Assembly: GCA_019117485.1 (NCBI GenBank)
Contig: DWZQ01000038.1
Span: 1 to 64,000, forward strand
Direction of reading: 5' to 3'
Source of the DNA: Candidatus Agathobaculum intestinipullorum
GTDB lineage: Bacteria > Bacillota > Clostridia > Oscillospirales > Butyricicoccaceae
Length of the DNA: 64,000 nucleotides
The position numbers were made by a program, and so were the translations under genes. The first letter of the stretch is position 1. Every line of letters starts with the position of its first letter. Below are positions 1 to 8,938 of the stretch, piece after piece. The notes under the pieces were generated by a model. It worked only from the letters and a program-made list of their open reading frames with translations, was not told where the DNA came from and did not search any database.

Positions 1-1010
1 TCGGACTTGTTAACAGCTACGATGCACTCGGAATCCTGCATGCCAGCCTTGTGCTGGATCGCACCGGAGATGCCCAGCGCAACATACAGCTTCGGATGTA
101 CGGTCTTGCCGGTCTGGCCTACCTGATGGTCAGCGGTCAGCCAGCCAGCGTCAGTCGCTGCACGGGAACCGCCAACAACGCCGCCGAACAGTTCAGCCAG
201 CTCTTCAGCCAGCTTGATGCCGGTTTCAACGTCCTTGGAGATACCGCGACCGACGGATACGACAACCTCAGCGCCGGTCAGGTCGACCAGTTCCTTGGCT
301 TCCTTGACAACTTCCAGAACTTTGGTCTGGATGTCGGCGTCAGACAGCTGCGCCTCGATCTTCTCGACGACAACTGCGTTTGCCTTGGCCTCGTCGTATT
401 CGCCCTTCTTCAGAACGCCCGGACGAACGGTTGCCATCTGCGGACGGAAGCGCGGGCAGATAATGGTTGCCATCAGGTGACCGCCGAATGCCGGACGGGT
501 CATCTTCAGGTTGCGGTCAGCACGGTCGAGCGCGTCGATCTGTGCCTGCGGCAGGGTGGAAGCATCCTGCAGGAATGCAGCGTACTTCTCAACGTCAACG
601 TCGAGGTGCGTGCAGTCCGCGGTCAGGCCGGTGTGCAGACGGGCTGCGCAGCGCGGGCCGAGGTCACGACCGATGTTGGTAGCCGCAATCAGCATGATCT
701 CCGGCTTCTTGTCCATAACGACGTCGCAAATGACCTTTGCGTATGCGTCGGTGGTGTAGGTCTCGAGCAGGTCGTTCTCGCAAACGAGAACCTTGTCCGC
801 GCCGTAAGCGCCCAGCTCCTTCGCCATGGAGTCGCCTACGCCCTTGCCGCCCAGCAGCAGGCCGCATACCTCGACGCCCATGTCGTCCGCCAGCTTGCGC
901 GCCTCGGAGATCAGCTCGAGTACGGTCGGCTGCAGCTTGCCCTGACGCTGCTCACAGAATACCCATACGCCGGAAAAATCGGCGAGGTTGGTGTTATTGA
1001 AATCAGCCAT
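1..1010 (-). CDS. etfA: Electron transfer flavoprotein alpha subunit (3' end beyond window)
   Basis: Alpha subunit of the FAD-containing electron transfer flavoprotein. It pairs with EtfB and passes electrons to or from acyl-CoA dehydrogenase in the cytoplasm. About 336 codons are visible. The N-terminal alpha/beta domain is followed by the FAD-binding domain with its GGSRAATDAGW and QVGQTGK motifs, and the reading frame is still open at base 1, so the last residues lie outside the window. The ATG at 1010 follows AAGGGG. It lies 20 nt after etfB in the order bcd-etfB-etfA, the usual arrangement of the electron-bifurcating butyryl-CoA dehydrogenase complex in clostridia. The family assignment is firm; bifurcation is inferred from context. 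Confidence 0.95.
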   Translation of the reverse strand, partial: MADFNNTNLADFSGVWVFCEQRQGKLQPTVLELISEARKLADDMGVEVCGLLLGGKGVGDSMAKELGAYGADKVLVCENDLLETYTTDAYAKVICDVVMDKKPEIMLIAATNIGRDLGPRCAARLHTGLTADCTHLDVDVEKYAAFLQDASTLPQAQIDALDRADRNLKMTRPAFGGHLMATIICPRFRPQMATVRPGVLKKGEYDEAKANAVVVEKIEAQLSDADIQTKVLEVVKEAKELVDLTGAEVVVSVGRGISKDVETGIKLAEELAELFGGVVGGSRAATDAGWLTADHQVGQTGKTVHPKLYVALGISGAIQHKAGMQDSECIVAVNKS

Positions 1011-1030
1011 TGTTCAAGTTCCCCTTTCGC

Positions 1031-1831
1031 TTAAATGATGTGCTTCTTCTGAAGCTCGCCAACCAGCTCCTGGCAGGTGGACATGTCCGCACCTTCCAGC
1101 ATCTTGCCCTGACCCTTCTGCGGGGGGGTGAAAGACTTGAAGATGTTGGTGGGCGAGCCCTTCAGGCCGATGGTAGCGGGGTCGATCAGCGGATCGTCCT
1201 TGAGGGTATTGTAGTCGTAAACCTCAACCGGCTTGTCATAGCACTTCATGATACCCTTGATGGACATGTAACGGGGAACGTTCAGCTCCTTGATGCAGGT
1301 CAGTAGGCAGGGCGTCTGGGTTTCGATGGTCATGTAGCCGTCTTCCAGCATGCGCTTGACCGTGACCTTGGCGCCGTCCTTCTTGATGTCGGCAGCGTAG
1401 GAGATCTGCGGGATGCCGAGCTTCTCCGCGATCTGGGAGCCTACCTGCGCGGTATCGCCGTCGATAGCCTGACGGCCGCAGTAAACGATATCGTCGTCCT
1501 CGAGGCCGATCTTCTTGATGGCCGCAGCGAGGATCTGGGAGGTAGCAAAGGTATCCGAGCCGCCGAACTCACGGCCGGAAACGAGGACAGCCTCGTCCGC
1601 GCCCATCGCGAGCAGCTCACGCAGCATACCCTGCGCCGGGGGAGGACCCATGGTGACGACAACAACCTTGCAGCCGGTCTCGTCCTTGAGCTTGAGCGCC
1701 GCTTCCACTGCGTTCTTGTCGTCCGGGTTAATGATGGTGGCCATGGATGCGCGGTTCAGGGTGCCGTCGGGATTGACCGCAACCTTGCCGGAGGTATCCG
1801 GAACCTGCTTTACACAAACAATTGCCTTCAT
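1031..1831 (-). CDS. etfB: Electron transfer flavoprotein beta subunit
   Basis: Beta subunit of the Etf heterodimer, 266 aa, of normal length. It begins MKAIVCVKQVPDT, typical of EtfB, and has the nucleotide-binding INPDDKNAVEAAL segment near residues 35-48. In Bcd-EtfAB complexes this subunit takes part in binding the bifurcating FAD and NADH; that role is family knowledge, not visible here. The ATG at 1831 follows AGGAGG with 10 nt spacing. It sits 21 nt after bcd and 20 nt before etfA, so the three genes form one operon. Confidence 0.95.
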   Translation of the reverse strand: MKAIVCVKQVPDTSGKVAVNPDGTLNRASMATIINPDDKNAVEAALKLKDETGCKVVVVTMGPPPAQGMLRELLAMGADEAVLVSGREFGGSDTFATSQILAAAIKKIGLEDDDIVYCGRQAIDGDTAQVGSQIAEKLGIPQISYAADIKKDGAKVTVKRMLEDGYMTIETQTPCLLTCIKELNVPRYMSIKGIMKCYDKPVEVYDYNTLKDDPLIDPATIGLKGSPTNIFKSFTPPQKGQGKMLEGADMSTCQELVGELQKKHII

Positions 1832-1852
1832 GTTCTGTTTTCCTCCTATTCC

Positions 1853-2995
1853 TTACTTGCCGAGAATGTTGCCGGAGATAACGACGCGCTGGATCTCGCT
1901 CGTGCCTTCGTAGATCTCGGTGATCTTGGCGTCACGCATCATGCGCTCAACCGGGTAGTCCTTGGTGTAGCCGTAGCCGCCGTGGATCTGTACCGCCTTG
2001 GTGGTGATCTTCATAGCAGCCTCGGATGCGAACAGCTTCGCGGTTGCAGCGTCAAGGGTGAAGGGCTTGCCCTCGGTCTTGAGGGTAGCGGCCTTGTAGG
2101 TCAGCAGGCGGGCAGCTTCGATGGCAACGTGCATATCGGCAAAGACGAACTGGGTGTTCTGGAACTTTGCGATCGGACGGCCGAACTGCTCACGGGTCTT
2201 GGCGAAGTTCATGGATTCCTCCATCGCGCCCTCGGCGATGCCAAGTGCCTGCGCAGCGATGCCGATACGGCCGCCGTCGAGCGTCTGCATGGCGATCTTG
2301 AAGCCCTTGCCTTCCTGACCGAGCAGGTTTTCCTTCGGAACGATGCAGTCGGTGAACACGATTTCCGCCGTGGGCGAGCCGTGCAGGCCGAGCTTTTCCT
2401 CGTGCTTGCCGACAGAGAAGCCCGGGAAGGAGCTTTCAACGATGAAAGCAGAGATACCACGGGTGCCCTTGGACTTATCGGTCATGGCGAAAACAACGAA
2501 TACGTCCGCAACATAACCGTTGGTGATGAAGATCTTGGAACCGTTGAGGACATAGTGATCGCCCTCGAGTACCGCGGTGCAGGTGCCCTTGGCAGCATCG
2601 GAACCAGCGTCCGGCTCGGTCAGGGCGAATGCGCCGACCTTGTGTCCTTCGGTCAGCATACGCAGGTACTTTTCCTTCTGCTCGGGGGTGCCGTTGGCGA
2701 TGATCGGGCCACAGCACAGGCCGTTGTGGGTAGCCAGAATGTCGCCGGTCGAGGCGCACTGCTTGGAAAGCTCCTCGATAGCGATGGCGGAGGAAAGGTC
2801 GTCCGCGCCCGCGCCGCCGAATTCCTCGGGTACGATCATGCCCATAACGCCCAGATCGAACAGCTTGTCGATGTTCTCACGGGGATAAGTAGAGGTTTTG
2901 TCGGTTTCCGCGGCGATGGGCTTAACTTCGTTCTCGGTGAAGTCATGCATCATCTGGCGAACCAGTTCCTGCTCACGGGTCAGATGGAAATCCAT
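1853..2995 (-). CDS. bcd: Butyryl-CoA dehydrogenase (short-chain acyl-CoA dehydrogenase)
   Basis: Flavin acyl-CoA dehydrogenase of 380 aa that reduces crotonyl-CoA to butyryl-CoA, the committed step of butyrate formation. Visible family motifs include FALTEPDAGSDA, FITNGY, and the C-terminal IYEGTSEIQR, whose first Glu (about residue 363) is the catalytic base. I chose ATG 2995, since AAAGGAG lies 8 nt upstream; an in-frame TTG at 3001 is too close to it. It is first in the bcd-etfB-etfA operon, with a TTGACG/TATATT promoter about 200 nt upstream. The substrate is inferred from the Etf neighbours; other short acyl chains are possible. Confidence 0.92.
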   Translation of the reverse strand: MDFHLTREQELVRQMMHDFTENEVKPIAAETDKTSTYPRENIDKLFDLGVMGMIVPEEFGGAGADDLSSAIAIEELSKQCASTGDILATHNGLCCGPIIANGTPEQKEKYLRMLTEGHKVGAFALTEPDAGSDAAKGTCTAVLEGDHYVLNGSKIFITNGYVADVFVVFAMTDKSKGTRGISAFIVESSFPGFSVGKHEEKLGLHGSPTAEIVFTDCIVPKENLLGQEGKGFKIAMQTLDGGRIGIAAQALGIAEGAMEESMNFAKTREQFGRPIAKFQNTQFVFADMHVAIEAARLLTYKAATLKTEGKPFTLDAATAKLFASEAAMKITTKAVQIHGGYGYTKDYPVERMMRDAKITEIYEGTSEIQRVVISGNILGK

Positions 2996-3177
2996 GTTCA
3001 AGTCTCCTTTTTATATGGAAATTTATTGCCGATGCCGACGGAGCGCCGGCCTTCTGCCTGTTTGGGTAACACGCGCAGCGGTCAAAAATAGAAAACGGTA
3101 TTTCGAACGCTGTTCGTAAAATAGTATATAGTATAAGCTATTTTGCATATTTTGTTAGCAACTCTTGTTTGATTAAC

Positions 3178-3206
3178 AATATACCACACCAATATTCAAC
3201 CGTCAA
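3178..3206 (-). promoter_or_regulatory. Promoter of bcd-etfB-etfA
   Basis: On the minus strand TTGACG (3206-3201), a 17-nt spacer and TATATT (3183-3178). The leader to the bcd start is about 170 nt and AT-rich, with a second weaker TATACT further down. Confidence 0.6.
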
Positions 3207-3379
3207 TTGTCAAATTTAACGGAATAGAGAGATATTTTTGGTAAATTGTAAGTATGTTTTGGGAATGTTGTGCAACTTGGTGAAAAGCAAACGCAAAGGG
3301 TTGTCGAAATGGCCGAAAAGAACGCGGAAAAATGACAGGCTATGTCATGCGTGCAGGCACACGCATGGTGCGGCTGAAA
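3207..3379. other. Intergenic stretch with one hairpin
   Basis: No convincing gene is seen here. A perfect 8-bp inverted repeat CATGCGTG/CACGCATG lies at 3346-3353 and 3360-3367. It has no T tract and its role is unclear. Confidence 0.4.
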
Positions 3380-3414
3380 GCAAAAATCCGGCGCTGCGAT
3401 TGCAGCGCCGGATT
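3380..3414 (-). terminator. Terminator of the integrase gene
   Basis: Perfect 13-bp stem AATCCGGCGCTGC/GCAGCGCCGGATT (3385-3414) with a 4-nt loop. On the minus strand it is followed by TTTTTGCTTT, about 100 nt after the integrase stop. Confidence 0.8.
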
Positions 3415-3515
3415 CGGCATAGGGGCTATTGGTAGGTCAATTCGGATTTGCGGATGTTGAGCGAACTGCGCTGCTATAATGCCTGAAAAGCTGCGCGCAG
3501 TCAGAATCAAACCAT

Positions 3516-4559
3516 TCACACTTGGAACAGACCATCCAGCCGCTGGGCCATTTGCACCTTATCGCTGTAAGTAACATGCGCATAGGTGTTGGCGGTCGTC
3601 GTGATATCCGCGTGGCCGAGCCATTCCTGAATCTGCTTGAGGGAAAACCCCTCCTTGAGCAGCAGCGTGGCTGCCGAGTGCCGTAGGTCGTGGAAACGGA
3701 TGTGCGGCAGGTTTGCGTTGCGGCACACCCGTGCAAACTCCTGTGAGATATAATCCGGGCGTAGCGGCTTGCCGTTATCGCGGCAGCAGACGTAATCAGT
3801 TTTGGTATATGCCGCTCCGTAGATGCGTTCCTGTTGCTGCTGTTGCATTTGCAGGTGCAGCAGGTATTCTTTGATGTTCTGCATAAGCGGCAGCGTGCGG
3901 TAACTGGAGTCGCTTTTGACACGGTCGCTGTAAGTAACCTGTCCGTGGCTGGAGATGGCCGTGTGATTGACACTCAATGTGTTGCGGTAGAAGTCAATCG
4001 CCTGCCAACGTAAACCGGCTACCTCGCTACGGCGCATACCATAAGCGGCGGCGAGTACAAAGGCCGGTTCTGCCTGCGAGGTATGTGCTGCCTGCAAAAA
4101 ACGGTTGAGCTGGTCTTGGTCGAACGTCTGCCCAATGTATTTGACACGTTTGGGCAACATGACAGAATCCGACGGGTTATGCTCAAGTATGCCGCAGGTG
4201 ACTGCGTACCGCAGGCACTTGTGTACAATCGAATGCAGCTTGGTGATCGAGGTGGGGGAGTAGCCTTCCTGATATTTCTGGTCGACAAAGGCTTGAAAGT
4301 CGGATAGCCGTGCCGACTGTAACGTCATATTGCGGGCGTTGTAAAACGGTTCAATGTGGCGGTGGAACATGTACCAGTAGCTGTCAAGCGTGTTGTGGCG
4401 TATCTGGCTGGACATCATGCGCAACCAGCTCTGCATGAAATCGGTGAACAGCATGTGTTCATCCATTTGTGAGGGTTGACGTGATGCTGTATCCGAAGAT
4501 GAGTTGGTGAATGTGACATAGATGCATCCGTTGCGAACGGTGTAAGCGGGTATTCTCAT
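3516..4559 (-). CDS. Tyrosine recombinase (phage/transposon integrase family)
   Basis: Site-specific DNA recombinase of 347 aa. A SAM-like core-binding domain (about residues 36-125) precedes the catalytic domain (about 145-340). The catalytic set is complete: R176 in GMRRSEV, H290 and R293 in HDLRH, H316 in WLGH, and the nucleophile Y326 in NTYAHV. The ATG at 4559 has GGGAG about 10 nt upstream. No excisionase, relaxase, capsid or transposase gene is next to it, and it has its own terminator. It is therefore either the last trace of an integrated element or a free-standing recombinase. No flanking att repeat could be recognised by eye. Confidence 0.9.
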   Translation of the reverse strand: MRIPAYTVRNGCIYVTFTNSSSDTASRQPSQMDEHMLFTDFMQSWLRMMSSQIRHNTLDSYWYMFHRHIEPFYNARNMTLQSARLSDFQAFVDQKYQEGYSPTSITKLHSIVHKCLRYAVTCGILEHNPSDSVMLPKRVKYIGQTFDQDQLNRFLQAAHTSQAEPAFVLAAAYGMRRSEVAGLRWQAIDFYRNTLSVNHTAISSHGQVTYSDRVKSDSSYRTLPLMQNIKEYLLHLQMQQQQQERIYGAAYTKTDYVCCRDNGKPLRPDYISQEFARVCRNANLPHIRFHDLRHSAATLLLKEGFSLKQIQEWLGHADITTTANTYAHVTYSDKVQMAQRLDGLFQV

Positions 4560-4899
4560 GCAGTTTGCACTCCCTTCTGAAACGGGCCACGGCTGTGCCG
4601 CACTGCTTGAAAATACCGGGTTATGGTCAAAATAGGCGCGGCATTCCGGGGCATTTTTTCAGCTTCGGGCAAAAACGCACCGGAAAACGGCAGGAACTGT
4701 ACGAGAACAACGCGTCTGGGTAGCGTGCATTTTGTGGTACTACGGGGGCATGTTGCCCACAACTGCACCAAGATGTTCGCGTAAAGCGCAGCCGGGGCAG
4801 GGGAGGGGATAGGATGCGAGGTTGCCCGTATCATGCCACCCGAAACCGGGTGTATATTACATCATATCCGCTTTTTCGAGTCGATGCAAGGGGATTCGA
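4560..4899. other. Intergenic stretch without a supported gene
   Basis: About 340 nt between the integrase start and the next terminator. A proline- and arginine-rich reading frame covers part of it, but it lacks a ribosome binding site and overlaps the integrase start, so it is not called. It may hold the integrase promoter or an attachment site; I cannot point to either. Confidence 0.3.
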
Positions 4900-4933
4900 C
4901 AAAAAACGCCCCCGCACCGTAGTGCGGGGGCGT
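4900..4933 (-). terminator. Terminator of the hydrogenase-MCP gene
   Basis: Perfect 12-bp GC-rich stem ACGCCCCCGCAC/GTGCGGGGGCGT (4906-4933), 4-nt loop, followed on the minus strand by TTTTTT. It lies 50 nt after the stop at 4984. Confidence 0.9.
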
Positions 4934-4983
4934 AAACGTTATTGCAAATGGTAGAAGGGGCGGCATAGGTTTTGTTGGATACC

Positions 4984-6915
4984 TTATTCCATTTGACTCA
5001 GCTTCTGGAAATGCTGATGCAACTGATCGGTAGCCGCATTGATCTGCTGTGCTGCGGCTGCAATTTCTTCATTGCTGGCAGCTAAGTTACTCAGGCGTTC
5101 ATTGACATCAAGCGCGATCTTACGCAATTGTTCCACCTCTTCTGTGATGAGGTTGAGCACTGCGCTGATCTGATCCTTGTTGCGGTTGCTTTCGCGTGCA
5201 GTTTCTTGCGTGGACTGGCTGAGCGAACGCACTTCATCGGCCACGACCGCAAAGCCTTTGCCTGCCGCACCCGCGCGCGCTGCTTCGACCGAAGCATTCA
5301 GTGCAAGCAAGTGGGTATTGCTGGCAACCCGTTCAATGCCGTTGTTATTCTGTTCCAGCGCACGCAGTAAGCCGTTGATCTGGTTAAGAACTTCGGTCAT
5401 TCTGGTGGTACATTCGACCACTTGCTGCATGGATTCGTTAATACCGACGCTGTCATCCGCGGTGTTGGCATTCTGCTCGGCCATGCTGGCGATCGAAGAT
5501 GTCAGCATGTCGAACTGGCCGTTGGCGTTCTGAACCATTTCGTGGATCAGATGGTTTTTCGCGCTGATCTCCTCTGAAATGCGTTCCATCTTTTCTTTGT
5601 CGGCTTCTACCACATGCTTGATGTAGTGAATACAACCCTGTGGGATGTTGCAATGGTTGAAAATCGCCTGCGCCATTTCGCGACAGGTGGAGTAACCGCA
5701 GGCGCCGCAGTTGATCGTCTGGTCTGATTCTGTGCGTTTTTCCATCTGGCTGAAAATCTGCTGCACCTGCCCCTCCTGCGGGACAAGGAACTGGTTTTCG
5801 CGAGAGCGGTCGGTATACTGCCGCAGGAAGTCCTCGAGCTTCAGCTTGGAGAATGCGCGGTTGAGCATGCGCAGCCGTGCTGCGCAGCTTTTTTTGCTGC
5901 TCCAATGGCCGCGGCCTTTGGTTTGGTGGTTTGCTTTATACTGGTTGATTGCGTATAGCATGGCATCGTCCCCGCGCTTGGACTCTTCAATCGCCGGGCC
6001 GTCGATGCAGCCGTTTTCACAGTTGAGCACATCAACCAAAAACGGCAACGTCCGACCACCTGTTACGCGCTTGGCATATTGGTGCAGCGTTTCGTACACC
6101 TTTTTTTCGCCTTCACTCTGCTGCACAAAAACCTGTTCGCCGCAGAACCAGCGGACATTTTCCTTCAGGCCGCCGGGCATGGGGTAAATGGTGCCCAAAC
6201 CGGAAACCAGTTCCTCCTTGGCAGGTATTTTACCGATGCCGTGCTGGCTGAGGTGGCGCATCAGATGGTCAAACGTTACATTATAGTGTACAAACCCATG
6301 TGTGTTGGGGTCGGTGATCTCCGCTTTCTTGGCGATACAGGGCGACAGGAAAGCGAGCTTATCCGAAATCCCCATATACTTGCGCGCATAGATTGCTGCG
6401 CAAAGCATCGGGCTATGTATAGGCATCAGTTTGGGCAACAATTCCGGGATGAAGTTCTCAATGTAGCGCACCACCGCCGGACAGGGCTGGGAAATGCCGC
6501 CCTGAAAGTTGTTTTTCTGGATGTACTGGATATAGGCCCATGTGGTGATATCCGCGCCGAATGCAACATTGATGACACGGCGCACTCCCATTTGCTGGAG
6601 TGTTCCGAGGATATAACGATAATTCTGCGGATAATTGGCAATCAGCGCGGGGGCATACAGGGTAGAAATTTTCTCCCCGCGGCTCAAATCTGCCAGAAAT
6701 TGCTCGGTATCATCATTATACTCGCGTGCATGATGCTCACACACATCCAAACAGGCACCGCATGCAATGCACTTGGTTGGATCGACGTGCACAAATTGTT
6801 TTTCCCCTTGCTCCACCACCGAATTGGCGGTTAAAACCGGGCAGGCGGCAATGCACCGGTTGCATCCGATGCAATTGTCATTGGTAAAAACCAACCCATT
6901 GGTATCGACGTTCAT
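4984..6915 (-). CDS. [FeFe]-hydrogenase-like sensor fused to a chemoreceptor signalling domain
   Basis: Soluble 643-aa multidomain protein. In order: two 4Fe-4S ferredoxin motifs ([12 protein letters not shown] near residue 15 and [13 protein letters not shown] near 50); an [FeFe]-hydrogenase H-domain with [23 protein letters not shown] and [10 protein letters not shown] in place of the L1-L3 cluster signatures; a CGACGYSTC Fe-S domain near 410; a coiled coil; and a C-terminal MCP hairpin with the conserved tip [21 protein letters not shown]. No transmembrane segment is seen, so it would be a cytoplasmic receptor. By analogy with sensory hydrogenases it probably reports H2 or redox state to a CheA array; turnover is unproven. 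ATG 6915 is preferred because AGGA lies 7 nt upstream, while ATG 6939 has no RBS. Confidence 0.85.
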   Translation of the reverse strand: MNVDTNGLVFTNDNCIGCNRCIAACPVLTANSVVEQGEKQFVHVDPTKCIACGACLDVCEHHAREYNDDTEQFLADLSRGEKISTLYAPALIANYPQNYRYILGTLQQMGVRRVINVAFGADITTWAYIQYIQKNNFQGGISQPCPAVVRYIENFIPELLPKLMPIHSPMLCAAIYARKYMGISDKLAFLSPCIAKKAEITDPNTHGFVHYNVTFDHLMRHLSQHGIGKIPAKEELVSGLGTIYPMPGGLKENVRWFCGEQVFVQQSEGEKKVYETLHQYAKRVTGGRTLPFLVDVLNCENGCIDGPAIEESKRGDDAMLYAINQYKANHQTKGRGHWSSKKSCAARLRMLNRAFSKLKLEDFLRQYTDRSRENQFLVPQEGQVQQIFSQMEKRTESDQTINCGACGYSTCREMAQAIFNHCNIPQGCIHYIKHVVEADKEKMERISEEISAKNHLIHEMVQNANGQFDMLTSSIASMAEQNANTADDSVGINESMQQVVECTTRMTEVLNQINGLLRALEQNNNGIERVASNTHLLALNASVEAARAGAAGKGFAVVADEVRSLSQSTQETARESNRNKDQISAVLNLITEEVEQLRKIALDVNERLSNLAASNEEIAAAAQQINAATDQLHQHFQKLSQME

Positions 6916-6989
6916 GGTTTTCCTGCTTTCTGCTGTCATAAGGATTTTTATACAGAAACCCTAATTTTGCATGTATTTTCCCTGATAAT

Positions 6990-7018
6990 ATTATACGACT
7001 GTTTGTGCAACTTGTAAA
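6990..7018 (-). promoter_or_regulatory. Promoter of the hydrogenase-MCP gene
   Basis: Minus strand TTTACA (7018-7013), 17-nt spacer, TATAAT (6995-6990). It is about 75 nt upstream of the chosen start. Confidence 0.65.
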
Positions 7019-7150
7019 GAAGCCCTCTTTTGTTTTCACATGCATTTAGCAAAAATTCACTTAGCGCTGCGGATATGCCTTTGTGAAAAATCACATAAAT
7101 TGTGAAAATCTATCAAATGCCGGCCTCTCTCCCCAAACCGGCCGGAAGCA

Positions 7151-7300
7151 TTGCATCTGCCCACGCAAACTGTTATCCTGTTTTCAGAAAGAACAGCCGG
7201 CTGAAAACCTTACCGAGAAAGGGCGTGACAATTGCTGCGCAATCAATTCCCGGTAGCATCCCTCGGGGACGGAGGACCCCGGTAAAAAGACGAGAAAAGG
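7151..7300 (+). promoter_or_regulatory. Candidate promoter and structured leader of the alpha-glucoside PTS operon
   Basis: TTGCAT (7151-7156), 17-nt spacer, TATCCT (7174-7179). The following 120 nt can fold: TACCG and CGGTA enclose a small ATTGC-tgc-GCAAT hairpin, and CGGGG/CCCCG forms a second stem close to the start codon. No T tract follows. I could not match it to a known antiterminator target or riboswitch. Confidence 0.4.
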
Positions 7301-7315
7301 GTGAAACAATACGCT

Positions 7316-8917
7316 ATGATGCAAAAAATTCAAAAGTTTGGCGGCGCGATGTTTACACCGGTCCTGCTGTTCGCCTTTGCGGGCATTGTGGTCGGTATCG
7401 GCACGCTGTTCACAACAGAAGCCATTATGGGTTCGCTGGCTTCGCCGGACAGTCTGTTCTACCAGTGCTGGAACGTTGTCCTGCAAGGTGGCTGGACCGT
7501 ATTCAATCAGCTTCCGCTGCTGTTTGCAGTGGCCCTGCCGATCGGCATGGCAAAGAAGCAGAATGCGCGTTGCTGCATGGAGGCGCTTGTCCTCTACCTC
7601 ACCTTCCACTATTTCCTGAGCACCATGCTTTCCCAGTGGGGCACGGCGTTCGGCGTGGACTTTACCGCTGAAGTCGGTGGCACGAGCGGCTTGGCTATGA
7701 TCGCCAATATCAAAACGCTCGATATGGGCATGATCGGTGCGCTGGGTATTTCGGGCATCGTAATCTGGCTGCACAACAAGTTCTATGACACCGAACTGCC
7801 CGACTGGCTTGGCTCCTTCAACGGTTCTACCTTTGTATTCATGGTTGGCTTTTTCGTGATGATTCCGGTCGCGCTGCTCTCGGCGCTGATCTGGCCGAAG
7901 GTACAGCTTGGCATGCTGGCTTTCCAGGCGTTTGTCAAGGGCGCGGGCGCGCTGGGTATCTGGTTCTTCGTTCTGCTCGAACGCCTGCTGATTCCGTTCG
8001 GCCTGCACCATATCCTGTACTCCCCGTTCTATTATGATAACGCGGTTGTACCCGGCGGCCTGTATGCTTACTGGGCGACCCGCCTGCCTGAGATTGCGGC
8101 ATCGACCGCTTCGCTCAAGTCGCTGGTGCCCGAAGCGGGCTTCACCGCAACCGGCTTCTCCAAGGTGTTCGGCTGCCCCGGCATTGCGCTGGCGTTCTAT
8201 GCAACCGCCCGCCCCGAGAAGAAAAAGAAGGTTATGGCGCTGCTCATTCCAATCACGCTTACCGCAATCTTCTGTGGCGTAACCGAACCGATCGAGTTTA
8301 CCTTCCTGTTTATCGCCCCGCCGTTGTTCGTCGTACATGCTGTGCTGGCGGCAACGCTGTCGACCGTGATGTATCTGGCCGGTATCGTTGGCATTCACTC
8401 GGGCGGCGCGATTGAGATGGCATCCCTCAACTGGATTCCGCTCATGGCGAACCACTGGCAGCAGTACCTGCTGATGCTGGTTATTGGTCTGGTGTTCACC
8501 GGCATCTGGTTTGTCGTGTTCCGTTTCCTCATTCTCCAGTTTAATTTCCAGACTCCGGGTCGTGAGCCGGAAGCAGACGACATCAAGTTCTATTCCAAGC
8601 AGGAATACCGGGATAAGCAGGCTGCGGACAAGGCGGGCAAGGGTGCTGCCGGCGGCAAGGATGAACTCGCTGCACGGGTGCTCGAAGGTCTTGGCGGCGC
8701 AGACAATATTGTCGACCTGACCAACTGCGCGACCCGCCTGCGCGTCAACGTTAAGGATATCAACCTCGTCAAACCGGATACTTATTTCAAATCCATCGGC
8801 GCGCACGGCGCGATGGTCAAGGGTAAATCGGTGCAGGTCATCATCGGACTGTCTGTGCCCAAGGTGCGCGCAAACGTCGAAGCGCTGCTCGGTATGGAAG
8901 CAGCTGAAGAAGTCTGA
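7316..8917 (+). CDS. PTS EIICB component, alpha-glucoside/maltose type
   Basis: Membrane permease that imports and phosphorylates an alpha-glucoside. The EIIC domain (about residues 1-410) has roughly ten membrane segments and the family's GVTEPIEFTFLF substrate-site region. A linker rich in Lys, Ala and Gly leads to an EIIB domain (about 445-530) with the phosphoryl-accepting Cys in NCATRLRV. No EIIA is fused, so a separate EIIA must act in trans. ATG 7316 (MMQKIQ...) is chosen over the GTG at 7301, which directly abuts AAAAGG. The downstream GH4 phospho-alpha-glucosidase shows the imported sugar is a 6-phospho-alpha-glucoside such as maltose 6'-phosphate; the exact sugar is not decided. Confidence 0.88.
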   Translation: MMQKIQKFGGAMFTPVLLFAFAGIVVGIGTLFTTEAIMGSLASPDSLFYQCWNVVLQGGWTVFNQLPLLFAVALPIGMAKKQNARCCMEALVLYLTFHYFLSTMLSQWGTAFGVDFTAEVGGTSGLAMIANIKTLDMGMIGALGISGIVIWLHNKFYDTELPDWLGSFNGSTFVFMVGFFVMIPVALLSALIWPKVQLGMLAFQAFVKGAGALGIWFFVLLERLLIPFGLHHILYSPFYYDNAVVPGGLYAYWATRLPEIAASTASLKSLVPEAGFTATGFSKVFGCPGIALAFYATARPEKKKKVMALLIPITLTAIFCGVTEPIEFTFLFIAPPLFVVHAVLAATLSTVMYLAGIVGIHSGGAIEMASLNWIPLMANHWQQYLLMLVIGLVFTGIWFVVFRFLILQFNFQTPGREPEADDIKFYSKQEYRDKQAADKAGKGAAGGKDELAARVLEGLGGADNIVDLTNCATRLRVNVKDINLVKPDTYFKSIGAHGAMVKGKSVQVIIGLSVPKVRANVEALLGMEAAEEV

Positions 8918-8938
8918 CAAAAGAAAGGAAGAACCGCT

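Noticed and set aside
3165-3180. A Rex-like site (TTGTT..AACAA) near the bcd promoter
   Set aside because: The half-sites are 5 nt apart instead of the 8 nt expected for Rex, so it does not meet the consensus.
4556-4834. A 92-codon minus-strand frame upstream of the integrase
   Set aside because: It has no RBS, a low-complexity Pro/Arg composition and overlaps the integrase start.
7186-7300. A guanidine or other known riboswitch in the PTS leader, suggested by ACGG/ACGAG strings
   Set aside because: The paired ACGR loops of the guanidine-II class are not formed and a sugar PTS is not a target of it.
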